Under the pieces are notes generated by a model. It searched no databases, had not been told where the DNA came from, and was given only the letters and a program-made list of their open reading frames with translations. The position numbers were made by a program, and so were the translations under genes. Below, in pieces: positions 1-6,291 of a DNA stretch of 20,514 nt. How positions within the stretch are numbered: position 1 is the stretch's first letter; each line of letters starts with the position of its first letter. Source of the DNA: Candidatus Altimarinota bacterium. Its GTDB lineage: Bacteria; Patescibacteriota; Gracilibacteria; UBA4473. The stretch is from positions 1 to 20,514 of the forward strand of contig CAJQJI010000002.1 in assembly GCA_905478675.1 (NCBI GenBank). The letters are read 5' to 3'.

Positions 1-1169
1 TGACGCTGTTTAAAAATAATATCCAGAGCCATTTCATAATTTTGAACCACAACAGTATTTAAATCTGAAGCCATTGGCACCGCTAAAAATTTATTGGCAA
101 TAGGCGATTTTACTAAGACCACAAGGGTTTTAGGAGCCACCTTTTTCAGCGTTTCAACTAAATCATTAAAGTCGCCTACCCCCGTATCAGCTCCATCTAA
201 AATAAGCGCGCTTAAATCTGCTTTTAACCACGCTACACCTGCCTCGGTCGCATCAGGACTGGTGGCAATTGAATCGTTAATAAAAGAAAAACCGTTTACC
301 TCACCAAAGCCCTCTAAACGGTGCTCAATCGGCTCGAAATTTTGAGCCGTTTTTTGCCAAACTGATTCTAGATTCTCTATTTTTAGTGCTTGTGCTAACG
401 CCCAAACGGTGCCTAAATTCTGGCGAAAGTGCAGCGCTTGTAAGTTGGAGGTGGCCGGAAATAAATAAGCGTCAACAGGGGGAGAAACAACCGCTGGAGT
501 TGGTCTTTTATGGGCGGCGCCATGAGCGAGCCCTAAAGCTACTGTCGCCGGTAAGCTATCAGGAAAGAACAGTTCATCTCCGTCTACTTGATGGGCCCAT
601 AAATTTTCTTTGGCTTTAAAATAATCAATTTCAGAGGTATTATGCCAGTCTAAGTGATCTGGGAAAAAGCTAAGAAACAAGGCATACTTAGGCGAAACCG
701 CTAAGTCATAGAGTTGAAAACTTGAACACTCAGCCACCACAAAATCCAGAGTTTCAATCTCGTCCCAAACAGACAACGCTGGCACCCCAAAGTTTCCAAT
801 AATACTACTTTTAAAGCCTGAGGCTGCGAGCAATTCCTTCGTAAACTTAGCCGTGGTTGATTTCCCCTTAGACCCCGTAATACCAATCACCTTCTCTCGG
901 TTAGCTTCAGATAGATTTTCTAAAAATAAGCGAAAATTAGACGTTACCTTCGGCCACACCGAAGCGGGAATACTTGTGGGTGGGACTCCAGGACTTTTAA
1001 TAATTAAATCAAATTCTTCCCAGTCAGGCGGCTGACTTTGAGAATCTTCATAAATCTCAATGACACTGGGATCTAAATTTTTCTGCCCCCACGCTTCACT
1101 CGATTTGCCTTCTAGACCATAGCCATAAAGCAGAATTTTAGGATGCTTCGGAATTAAATTTAACTTCAT
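1..1169 (-). CDS. murD: UDP-N-acetylmuramoylalanine--D-glutamate ligase (MurD), 3' end cut by window edge
   Basis: This cytoplasmic Mur ligase adds D-glutamate to UDP-MurNAc-L-Ala in peptidoglycan precursor synthesis, using ATP. About 389 residues are visible from the ATG at 1169. MurD usually has about 440-450, so some 50-60 C-terminal residues lie outside. Visible motifs in order are an N-terminal Rossmann-like start (ILLYGYGLEGKSS), the SPGVPP segment near residue 60, the Mur ATP-binding loop GITGSKGKSTTAK near 96-108, AECSSFQL, the FPDHLDWH metal/ATP region, and HRLEGFGEVNGFSFINDS followed by ATSPDAT. The SSFQL plus DHLDWH combination favours MurD over the other Mur ligases. The usual NDSKATN appears here as NDSIATS, a variant type also known in other MurD proteins. 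AGGG at 1178-1181 (minus strand) lies 8 nt before the ATG and supports this start. Confidence 0.93.
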   Translation of the reverse strand, partial: MKLNLIPKHPKILLYGYGLEGKSSEAWGQKNLDPSVIEIYEDSQSQPPDWEEFDLIIKSPGVPPTSIPASVWPKVTSNFRLFLENLSEANREKVIGITGSKGKSTTAKFTKELLAASGFKSSIIGNFGVPALSVWDEIETLDFVVAECSSFQLYDLAVSPKYALFLSFFPDHLDWHNTSEIDYFKAKENLWAHQVDGDELFFPDSLPATVALGLAHGAAHKRPTPAVVSPPVDAYLFPATSNLQALHFRQNLGTVWALAQALKIENLESVWQKTAQNFEPIEHRLEGFGEVNGFSFINDSIATSPDATEAGVAWLKADLSALILDGADTGVGDFNDLVETLKKVAPKTLVVLVKSPIANKFLAVPMASDLNTVVVQNYEMALDIIFKQR

Positions 1170-1191
1170 AATTGAGACCCTAACATAATAA

Positions 1192-1197
1192 ATTATA
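1192..1197 (-). promoter_or_regulatory. Possible -10 box for murD
   Basis: A perfect TATAAT on the minus strand lies 22 nt upstream of the murD ATG and would give a leader of about 16 nt containing the AGGG Shine-Dalgarno. No convincing -35 hexamer sits 16-18 bp upstream, so the call is tentative. Confidence 0.4.
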
Positions 1198-1403
1198 TCT
1201 AAAAGTGCAACCCTGGCTCGGCTTTAAAACAGAGGTTTTAGAGACACAAAACCAAAATTTGACACTTGATTTTTTTAATTTTAAAGGTAATAAATATTTA
1301 ATGTTTTATGAATTTTTGTTACCGCCCTTAAAAACGGTGGTAGACAACCATTCTCGACATTCATCTTAGTAGTTTAAGTTTTTAACTTAGACTCCGTTCT
1401 TTT

Positions 1404-1417
1404 ACAGATCGGTTAAT
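1404..1417 (+). repeat. Left copy of 14-bp inverted repeat (module A)
   Basis: ACAGATCGGTTAAT at this position is exactly the reverse complement of ATTAACCGATCTGT at 3612-3625. The pair brackets the antiporter gene and its downstream structured region. The core ACAGATCGG recurs, with one inserted T on the left, in the pair at 3814/4183. The sequence before it, TCTTTTACAGAT, is also shared with the 3814 copy. Confidence 0.75.
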
Positions 1418-1430
1418 TTAATTTTTAAAT

Positions 1431-1578
1431 CTCGCGAGGGGTTCGATTTAGTTTTTTGCTAAAGACTAGCCGAACCCCTTGCGGTTCAACTCGATTCATT
1501 TCGGGTTTTCACAGGCCGCAAGGCTAAATATTCACAGACTGCTCAAATTAAGAGCGGCTTACATGAAGGAATACCACC
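1431..1578 (+). promoter_or_regulatory. Structured 5' leader of the antiporter gene, candidate cis-regulatory RNA
   Basis: A 12-bp helix pairs 1434-1445 with 1471-1482 (one G·U). It is capped by an inner TTTAG/CTAAA helix (1447-1451 with 1459-1463). A small helix GGCC-GCAA-GGCT with a GNRA loop follows near 1514-1525, then CTGCTC/GAGCGG (1539-1544 with 1552-1557) just upstream of the ribosome binding site GAAGGA near 1565-1570. GAACC/GGTTC (1472-1476 with 1483-1487) could form an alternative hairpin that competes with the first helix. I do not recognise a named riboswitch class. An ion-sensing role would suit the downstream gene but is inference only. Confidence 0.5.
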
Positions 1579-3117
1579 ATGAAACATTGGTTTTGGCCGA
1601 TTTTGTTCGGCGTCTACTTAGCTGGATGCTATGCATTTGGCTGGGAGAACCCGGCCACGTCTGGCCTGGTTATTGTGCTAGCTCTTCTGGCCTTTCTCGG
1701 CCTAAAGAGACTGGATGAAACGGTTTTCCGTTTCGCGAAACCCAAAGGGAAAACCGTCAATGGCTTTCAAGCCTATTGGCAAGTGCTGAGAGTCTTCAAT
1801 GACTCAACCGAGATGATGGCCATCGTGCTATTGCTTCCAGCACTTTTCTTTGGCGCCTACTACGCCACAATTTACGGTCTGCATCCTGAACATCTGCCGC
1901 ACTTTCATGTGCCTTGGGTGCCGGTGCTAACCATTATCGGCATCATGTCGGCGGCTAACAATGCCATGAGTGAGATCCTGCAAAAGCTGGATCGAATCGA
2001 AGGCATGATTGGCAAGTATCCAACCCTCGTTCTGGTTTCACTACTATCGTCTTTGACGGGGGAACCAGCGAACGCGGCTATCCAGAACCAATATCTGGTA
2101 CCACGTCTTCCGGATGATCCCAAAATCCGCGCCAAAGTTGGTGTGGGCGTAGCGGCCGCGATTGGCTCTGGAGGAGGGCTAACCTTCTTCTCTCCGCCGG
2201 CGGTTATCATCATCTGGTCGGTCATGACCTCCATCTTCGGCTGGGGTCTTGGCACGCTTATTATGGGTGTTGGAGGCATTGTCACGGCGCATGTGATTGT
2301 GTGTGTGGCCATCTATGGCCGTCACTTGCAGGCAAAGCAACATCAAGAGCAAGTTGAGGGTGACTACACGGATTCGCAGCTGTCGCTGCTGATTCTTGGC
2401 CTCGTCATCCTTGGTCACATCTTGGTCGCCTTACCTCTTGGTCATACCCTTCATCAAGGACTGAGCCTTTTGGTTTTTGGCGGCGACATCCTGCTTGGGG
2501 TTTTTACGTTTGGCATTGCCATATGGGCTCAAAATGGTCAAATTTTCAGTTTTCACAAGCTGGAGCATGACCTGCAACCGATCCTCATTGGCGGACTGCT
2601 CATTGCCATCGACAATATCGGTGTCCTAGCAGAGCCCAGTATCATCTGGTTTGGTCAAGCGCTCCCTCTTGGATGGATTCCGGTTGAATCTTTGGCCGTT
2701 GTACTTGGGTTGCTCCTTTTTGTTATCACAGGCGCGATCTCCGCCTTGGCCGATAACGCCCTGGCAACTAAGGTCTTCATATTGCTTCCGATCACGATTG
2801 GAGCGCAGATGGTCGATCAAGGCAGTACACCAATGGAGGCCTCACTGGTAGCCAACGCTGGCGCCTTAGGAGTCATTGTTGGAGCCCTTACTTGGGGCTG
2901 GGCAACCGTGCAGGGCAACCTGCCAAACTTCCCCATTAAGTCGGCCTTTGATATTGATCCGGTCTATTGGATTAAGGTCGGATTGCCAGCTTACTGGTGG
3001 ACACTCTTTGTGCCGGCCATTGGCATCGTGTTGGTGGTTGAGTTTGTCCTTCCTGGACTTATTACCCCCTTACACCTTCCAGCTTCTGACACAGGCCTGG
3101 TGGCGCCAACGCACTAA
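1579..3117 (+). CDS. Putative Na+/H+ antiporter (ion transporter superfamily, 512 aa)
   Basis: This is a polytopic inner-membrane protein with roughly a dozen hydrophobic segments along its whole length. It resembles the putative Na+/H+ antiporter family (PF07399-like) within the ArsB/NhaD ion-transporter superfamily. Supporting motifs are FNDSTEMM near residue 75, SAANNAMSE, SLTGEPANAAIQ, IGSGGGLTFFSPP, AIDNIGVLAEPS, SALADNALATK and GNLPNFPIK. These polar residues inside membrane segments are typical of cation-coupled exchangers. The expected role is proton-driven Na+ export; the substrate cannot be read from sequence. The start is backed by a good AAGGA site 9-10 nt upstream. Codon choice is visibly more G/C-ending (CTG, GGC, GCC, ATC) than in the neighbouring murD and fda, which suggests transfer. 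The gene stands alone inside an inverted-repeat-bounded module. Confidence 0.85.
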   Translation: MKHWFWPILFGVYLAGCYAFGWENPATSGLVIVLALLAFLGLKRLDETVFRFAKPKGKTVNGFQAYWQVLRVFNDSTEMMAIVLLLPALFFGAYYATIYGLHPEHLPHFHVPWVPVLTIIGIMSAANNAMSEILQKLDRIEGMIGKYPTLVLVSLLSSLTGEPANAAIQNQYLVPRLPDDPKIRAKVGVGVAAAIGSGGGLTFFSPPAVIIIWSVMTSIFGWGLGTLIMGVGGIVTAHVIVCVAIYGRHLQAKQHQEQVEGDYTDSQLSLLILGLVILGHILVALPLGHTLHQGLSLLVFGGDILLGVFTFGIAIWAQNGQIFSFHKLEHDLQPILIGGLLIAIDNIGVLAEPSIIWFGQALPLGWIPVESLAVVLGLLLFVITGAISALADNALATKVFILLPITIGAQMVDQGSTPMEASLVANAGALGVIVGALTWGWATVQGNLPNFPIKSAFDIDPVYWIKVGLPAYWWTLFVPAIGIVLVVEFVLPGLITPLHLPASDTGLVAPTH

Positions 3118-3126
3118 AGACCTTTC

Positions 3127-3147
3127 CGGGCCGCTCTTAGCGGCCCG
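3127..3147 (+). other. Strong 3' hairpin after the antiporter gene
   Basis: CGGGCCGCT and AGCGGCCCG form a perfect 9-bp helix with a CTT loop, 9 nt past the stop codon. No U-tract follows (the next bases are AAACCTCC), so it is not a canonical terminator. It may protect a 3' end or belong to the structured region downstream. A second helix, GGACGGA/TCCGTCT (3158-3164 with 3174-3180), comes right after it. Confidence 0.7.
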
Positions 3148-3184
3148 AAACCTCCTTGGACGGAGGAGAAAATTCCGTCTAACT

Positions 3185-3606
3185 TATTCCGAGACCATAT
3201 ATCTCCGGTAAGGTGTTTACACTGAACGTTGAGATTATGTCAGCAAGACGACTATTGGTAGCCCCCAGAAAATTACCAATTTTAACGCTTGCGGAACTGT
3301 TGGTCGCGACGACTAACAGTATCTATTTTAATTCGATCGAGGGAGTAGTGTACCGACGATTGACCGAAGGTTTTATCTTTCGGAGCCAGCGTCATCTCAC
3401 GGACGTTAAACTGCTGGCGAAGAGCGTGCGTATGGGGATACACGCGCTCACACTTTGAATGCGACCAGGGCGAATGTGGCGTCCGAGGTCCCCTCTGTAG
3501 ACGCTGTTACGATCTGCAGAGTGCCAAGAAGTCTTTTGCAACTAAGACTTTTTGTGCGAGAGCACCGGTGACACAATATTAAAGTTGTCACTGGTGCTCC
3601 CCCCAT
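3185..3606 (+). ncRNA. Structured non-coding region downstream of the antiporter (3' UTR or separate RNA)
   Basis: No convincing gene occupies this stretch, but consecutive stable helices do. They are GCAAG/CTTGC (3243-3247 with 3288-3292) enclosing ATTGGTA/TACCAAT (3254-3260 with 3274-3280) with a C-rich loop; an 11-bp helix with one G·U (3296-3306 with 3310-3320, loop CGA); CCGAAGG/CTTTCGG near 3365-3384; CCAGC/GCTGG around 3391-3417; a 12-bp helix with GGGG loop, one wobble and one mismatch (3422-3433 with 3438-3449); AAGTCTT/AAGACTT (3529-3535 with 3544-3550); and a 14-bp helix (3560-3573 with 3586-3599). The density suggests a functional RNA. No known family was recognised. Promoter and ends are unclear; it may be co-transcribed with the antiporter. 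Confidence 0.45.
3560..3599 (+). other. 14-bp terminal hairpin of module A
   Basis: GAGCACCGGTGACA pairs with TGTCACTGGTGCTC (one G·U) around a 12-nt loop. It is followed by a run of C and then by the inverted-repeat copy at 3612. The same order (GAG...CTC hairpin, homopolymer run, CCGATCTGT) is found at 4128-4195, except that there the run is T. Confidence 0.7.
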
Positions 3607-3611
3607 GCTTG

Positions 3612-3625
3612 ATTAACCGATCTGT
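3612..3625 (-). repeat. Right copy of 14-bp inverted repeat (module A)
   Basis: ATTAACCGATCTGT is the exact reverse complement of the copy at 1404-1417, 2.2 kb away. No obvious target-site duplication flanks the pair. Confidence 0.75.
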
Positions 3626-3628
3626 TCT

Positions 3629-3654
3629 ACCGTCTTCCCCGGAAGGCGGTTTTT
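3629..3654 (+). terminator. Rho-independent terminator
   Basis: ACCGTCTTC pairs with GAAGGCGGT (9 bp, one G·U) around a CCCG loop and runs into TTTTT (3650-3654). It lies just outside the right repeat of module A and would end plus-strand transcripts from the antiporter unit. Confidence 0.8.
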
Positions 3655-3813
3655 ACTTACCTGAAAATTCACCACAAAATAATTTGATTTTGTTTTTTTG
3701 AAGAATAGAACCTTGTGGCGTCTGTTAGTAGCTTTAGCTAATCTATGCAGATTGAGTTTCGGCTCGCAGACACTATTTCATTCAATTAAAATCGAATGAA
3801 ATAATGATCTTTT
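3655..3813. other. A+T-rich spacer between the two modules
   Basis: No gene is visible. The spacer holds an A+T-only-strength hairpin ACAAAAT/ATTTTGT (3674-3680 with 3687-3693) followed by seven T, which may be a weak terminator. It also holds a perfect 10-bp hairpin TATTTCATTC/GAATGAAATA (3774-3783 with 3794-3803). A weak promoter-like pair, TTGATT (3684-3689) and TAGAAC (3706-3711), is spaced 16 bp apart. Confidence 0.5.
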
Positions 3814-3827
3814 ACAGATTCGGATGA
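3814..3827 (+). repeat. Left copy of inverted repeat (module B)
   Basis: ACAGATTCGGATGA matches the reverse complement of 4183-4195 (TCATCCGATCTGT) except for one extra T. It shares the upstream TCTTTTACAGAT with the module A left end. TTTACA (3811-3816) could also act as a -35 element, although no good -10 lies at 16-18 bp. Confidence 0.65.
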
Positions 3828-3828
3828 T

Positions 3829-4178
3829 TAAAATTTACGGTTTACGGAACGTGTTGAGCCCGATAGATATTGGCCAACACGGAACGTAAAGTCCTCGCTT
3901 GGAAGTAGTTCCCCCACTACCAAATTTCAAGCGAGGCACTTATTTAAAACCTGGGCTTAGGTGATAGTCCAATGGTTTGTAAGTACGCTACTTTGTCGAA
4001 GACGCTGCCCACGAAAGTGCAGACCTCCAAAAACAGTTTACTTATGAAAGGCTTAATCCCCTTTCAAGCGGCCTGCCGCCGCCTATCACTATTTCGCTGT
4101 GAGGCAAATCGAGCAGCGGAATTGTTTGAGTCGGTCTAGTAGTATTTTGGGAGGAGCTACTAGACCGACTCCTTTTTT
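3829..4178 (+). ncRNA. Candidate novel structured RNA of about 350 nt ending in an intrinsic terminator
   Basis: This stretch lacks a plausible ORF and folds by eye into an ordered series of helices. TTTACG/CGTAAA (3841-3846 with 3885-3890), a symmetric GAAC/GGAA internal loop, and GTGTTG/CAACAC (3851-3856 with 3875-3880) make a first arm. CCTCGCTTG/CAAGCGAGG (3893-3901 with 3928-3936) encloses GTAGT-TCCCCC-ACTAC. A long-range helix GTGATAG/CTATCAC (3961-3967 with 4083-4089) closes a multibranch holding AAGTA/TACTT, a CAC-GAAA-GTG tetraloop and GAAAGG/CCTTTC (4046-4051 with 4060-4065). ATTTCGCTG/CAGCGGAAT (4091-4099 with 4114-4122) follows, and then the terminator. Conserved sequences of RNase P, tmRNA, SRP and 6S RNA were looked for and not seen. 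The 5' end is uncertain. Confidence 0.55.
4128..4178 (+). terminator. Strong Rho-independent terminator
   Basis: GAGTCGGTCTAGTAG pairs perfectly with CTACTAGACCGACTC (15 bp, 4128-4142 with 4157-4171) and is followed by C and six T. It ends the candidate RNA and insulates the fda gene. The 14-nt loop contains GGGAGGAG. Confidence 0.88.
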
Positions 4179-4182
4179 ACTT

Positions 4183-4195
4183 TCATCCGATCTGT
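4183..4195 (-). repeat. Right copy of inverted repeat (module B)
   Basis: TCATCCGATCTGT lies immediately after the terminator and mirrors 3814-3827. The CCGATCTGT core is the same as in the right end of module A. Confidence 0.65.
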
Positions 4196-4254
4196 ATTTA
4201 CCCTTTGATTACTCGGGCTTTTTTGGCTTGCCCTAAAGCGTAAAATTTTAGAAA

Positions 4255-5178
4255 ATGATTCTGAAAAATAACCCTCAAAATTTTATGACTGCGTTTAATG
4301 ATCAACTTCAGAAAGTTCGCCAAAGCCACGGCTTTATTGCAGCACTTGACCAAAGTGGTGGCTCTACCCCTAAAGCCCTTAAAGTCTATGGCGTTGAAGA
4401 AGATGAATATAACGGAGACGAAGAGATGTTTACTAAAGTGCACGAAATGCGAACCCGCATTATGACAAATTCTGCTTTTACTGGGGAACGTATTCTTGGG
4501 GCTATTTTGTTTGAAAACACCATGGATCGTACCGTTGAAGGAAAACCCACCTCTCAATATTTATGGGAAGAAAAAAACGTGGTTCCTTTTTTAAAAGTCG
4601 ATAAAGGCTTAGCCGATGAAGCCAATGGCGTTCAACTCATGAAACCAATGCCAGAATTAGACGATTTACTCAATCGAGCTAAAGCGGCTGGTATTTTTGG
4701 AACTAAAATGCGATCCAATATTAACAGCGCAAACCCAGACGGTATTAAAGCCATTGTGCAACAACAATTCGAAGTCGGAAAACAAATTTGTGCCCATGGT
4801 TTAGTGCCTATTATTGAACCCGAAGTTAACATCCACGCGACCGATAAAGCTGACTGCGAAGAACTGTTACGAGACGCCCTGCTAGCCGAGTTAGAGACTT
4901 TAAATGAAGACGAGCTCGTCATGTTCAAACTGACTTTACCCGAAACCGCTAATCACTACGCCGACTGCCAAGCCCACCAAAATGTGGTTAAAGTCGTCGC
5001 GCTTTCTGGTGGTTACAGCCGAGATGAGGCCAACCGACGTTTAAGCGAAAATACTGGTATGGTAGCCAGTTTCTCACGCGCTCTGAGCCAAGGCCTCAGT
5101 GCGCAGCAAACCGATGAAGACTTTACCGCTCTGCTTGATGACAGTATTGAAAGCATTTACCAAGCGTCACTTACCTAA
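4255..5178 (+). CDS. fda: Class I fructose-bisphosphate aldolase
   Basis: This cytoplasmic glycolytic/gluconeogenic enzyme cleaves fructose-1,6-bisphosphate into dihydroxyacetone phosphate and glyceraldehyde-3-phosphate through a Schiff-base lysine, without metal. The protein follows the short Staphylococcus-type Fda throughout: GFIAALDQSGGSTPKAL, the MRTRIM segment, LGAILFENTMDR, VPFLKVDKGLA, GVQLMKPM, FGTKMRSNI, PIIEPEVNI, VMFKLTLPE and ALSGGYSRDEA are all in place. The lysine in FKLTLPE is the expected Schiff-base residue. The start is uncertain. The ATG at 4255 gives 307 aa and sits 8 nt after a TAAAAT box (4241-4246), as in a leaderless mRNA. The in-frame ATG at 4285 gives 297 aa, closer to the family's usual length. 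No Shine-Dalgarno is seen for either. The gene is transcribed alone and converges on the minus-strand block. Confidence 0.93.
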   Translation: MILKNNPQNFMTAFNDQLQKVRQSHGFIAALDQSGGSTPKALKVYGVEEDEYNGDEEMFTKVHEMRTRIMTNSAFTGERILGAILFENTMDRTVEGKPTSQYLWEEKNVVPFLKVDKGLADEANGVQLMKPMPELDDLLNRAKAAGIFGTKMRSNINSANPDGIKAIVQQQFEVGKQICAHGLVPIIEPEVNIHATDKADCEELLRDALLAELETLNEDELVMFKLTLPETANHYADCQAHQNVVKVVALSGGYSRDEANRRLSENTGMVASFSRALSQGLSAQQTDEDFTALLDDSIESIYQASLT

Positions 5179-5202
5179 GCCCTTACAACGTTCTAACGCC
5201 CC

Positions 5203-5231
5203 AAAACCTCACCGACTATCGGTGGGGTTTT
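5203..5231. terminator. Bidirectional terminator between fda and the glycosyl-phosphate transferase gene
   Basis: AAAACCTCACCG pairs with CGGTGGGGTTTT (12 bp, one G·T) around ACTAT. Flanking A and T runs allow termination on both strands. On the minus strand it overlaps the stop codon of the upstream gene (5230-5232). Confidence 0.85.
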
Positions 5232-6237
5232 ATTTTGTCTGACTCCCCCGCCACAAACGCCAATTAACGACTAGCACGCCAACGGCAATCAGCGCAAAGC
5301 TTGGCAGCTTCGCGTCTGAAGGCAAAAATACGGCGGCTAGACCAAGCACTAATGAACCACCCACTAAATAAAGGGTTACCTTAGAGGCCTCTGACCGCGC
5401 AGCTAATAAATGATGTAAATGAAATAAATCGCCTTTAAAAGGGGATTTTTTTTCTAACCAAACACGCCTAAATATCACCCACGCAAAATCGAGCAATGGC
5501 AAACTTAAGACGAGTAAGGTTGTCGCAATCTTAGCCCCGGAAAATATTGCCATCACAGCTAAAAGCCAGCCTAAAACTTGCGACCCCGTATCCCCTAAAA
5601 TAATTTTGCCTTGCCAGTACCACCAAAAAGCGCCTGCGCACAACGCCGCTAAGTAAAAATTAATCAAGGTTAAGTTAAAATGATTAGGATCAAACCACAA
5701 CTCAGGCCGCACGACGCCCAACAACGCTAAAGTTAAAAACCCAACACCAGAAATCCCCACATTTAGTCCTGGTAAGCCATCAAACCAATTCATCGCATTT
5801 TGAATCGCCACAATCCAAGCGATCGACAGCGACATGGCTAAAAAAGGTAGGGTTTCAGCTAAAGCAAAATTTGTGTCGGCAAAAGGATTACTAATAAAAT
5901 AAATTTGTACGCCCTGAAAAGCGAGAAACAAAGCCAACCAAACATGAACCGCGAGCCGAAACCATGCCGGCAAGGTTTTTCGATCATCTTTAAAGCTAAC
6001 ATACCCCAAAATAACTAAGGGTAAAATGAGGGCTCGTAGTGGTTCAATAAACCACAGCCCCATTAAGGCTAAAAACCATAAACTAGCCCCACCCGGGTAC
6101 GGTATTCGTTCCCGTTTCAACCCATAGCGTTCTGGAAAATCAAGCCACCCAAACTTAGGCCATAACTTTAAACTTAAAAACGTTGCTACAGCCCCTAAAC
6201 CAAGGCCGCTTAAAATCGCCGTTATAATAGATTCCAT
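5230..6237 (-). CDS. Polyprenyl-phosphate sugar-1-phosphate transferase (WecA/MraY superfamily, 335 aa)
   Basis: This integral membrane enzyme transfers a sugar-1-phosphate from a UDP-sugar to a polyprenyl-phosphate carrier at the cytoplasmic face, starting a lipid-linked glycan. About ten hydrophobic segments are present. The family motifs are clear: the aspartate pair in SFKDDRKTLP near residue 83, NAMNWFDGLPGLNVG near 145-160, ILGDTGSQVLG near 214 and the HLHHLL histidine motif near 271. The HxHH motif and overall length favour the WecA/TagO side over MraY; the exact sugar is unknown. The gene follows the 727-aa secreted protein after 54 bp and is the last gene of the block. A TTGGCT-18-TAAAAT pair lies just upstream, so it may also have its own promoter. 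No Shine-Dalgarno is visible. Confidence 0.85.
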   Translation of the reverse strand: MESIITAILSGLGLGAVATFLSLKLWPKFGWLDFPERYGLKRERIPYPGGASLWFLALMGLWFIEPLRALILPLVILGYVSFKDDRKTLPAWFRLAVHVWLALFLAFQGVQIYFISNPFADTNFALAETLPFLAMSLSIAWIVAIQNAMNWFDGLPGLNVGISGVGFLTLALLGVVRPELWFDPNHFNLTLINFYLAALCAGAFWWYWQGKIILGDTGSQVLGWLLAVMAIFSGAKIATTLLVLSLPLLDFAWVIFRRVWLEKKSPFKGDLFHLHHLLAARSEASKVTLYLVGGSLVLGLAAVFLPSDAKLPSFALIAVGVLVVNWRLWRGSQTK

Positions 6238-6246
6238 ACAATTTTT

Positions 6247-6276
6247 ATTTTAAGCTAAAAAACACACTCAAGCCAA
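6247..6276 (-). promoter_or_regulatory. Possible internal promoter for the WecA-like gene
   Basis: On the minus strand, TTGGCT (6271-6276) and TAAAAT (6247-6252) are 18 bp apart. The -10 box ends 9 nt before the ATG, so the transcript would have almost no leader. The pattern resembles the promoter of the family 2 glycosyltransferase gene but is weaker. Confidence 0.4.
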
Positions 6277-6291
6277 TTCCCTCTAAAAAAG

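Larger units (their letters stand above)
1170..1578. other. 409-bp intergenic region between murD and the antiporter gene
   Basis: No plausible protein is visible here. The region is divergent between murD (minus) and the antiporter (plus). Its left 230 bp are very A+T-rich and contain a TTGACA at 1259-1264 followed 17 bp later by TAAAGG, a weak plus-strand promoter candidate. A small TAAGTT/AACTTA hairpin lies at 1374-1388. From about 1400 the composition changes: the ACAGATCGG inverted-repeat copy (1404-1417) starts, preceded by TTTACA (1401-1406), and the structured antiporter leader follows. Confidence 0.6.

Noticed and set aside
94..1035. Plus-strand frames at the left end
   Set aside because: They are shadows of murD, whose motifs read clearly on the minus strand through the window edge.
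1905..2312. Minus-strand open frames inside the antiporter gene (also 2179-2418, 2626-2820)
   Set aside because: These are antisense shadows of a clearly coding gene, with low-complexity or non-protein-like composition.
3213..3458. 81-codon GTG-start frame after the antiporter gene
   Set aside because: There is no good ribosome site, the composition is not protein-like, and it spans several stable hairpins. I treat the region as structured non-coding DNA, with some residual doubt.
3829..4178. RNase P RNA, tmRNA, SRP RNA or 6S RNA
   Set aside because: The conserved core sequences of these RNAs (for example the GAGGAAAGTCC-type start of RNase P or a tRNA-like CCA end of tmRNA) are not present.
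1404..4195. Integron attC-like cassettes
   Set aside because: The repeats lack the R'' and R' consensus (RYYYAAC/GTTRRRY) and no integrase is present. The inverted pairs flank each module rather than forming one attC palindrome.
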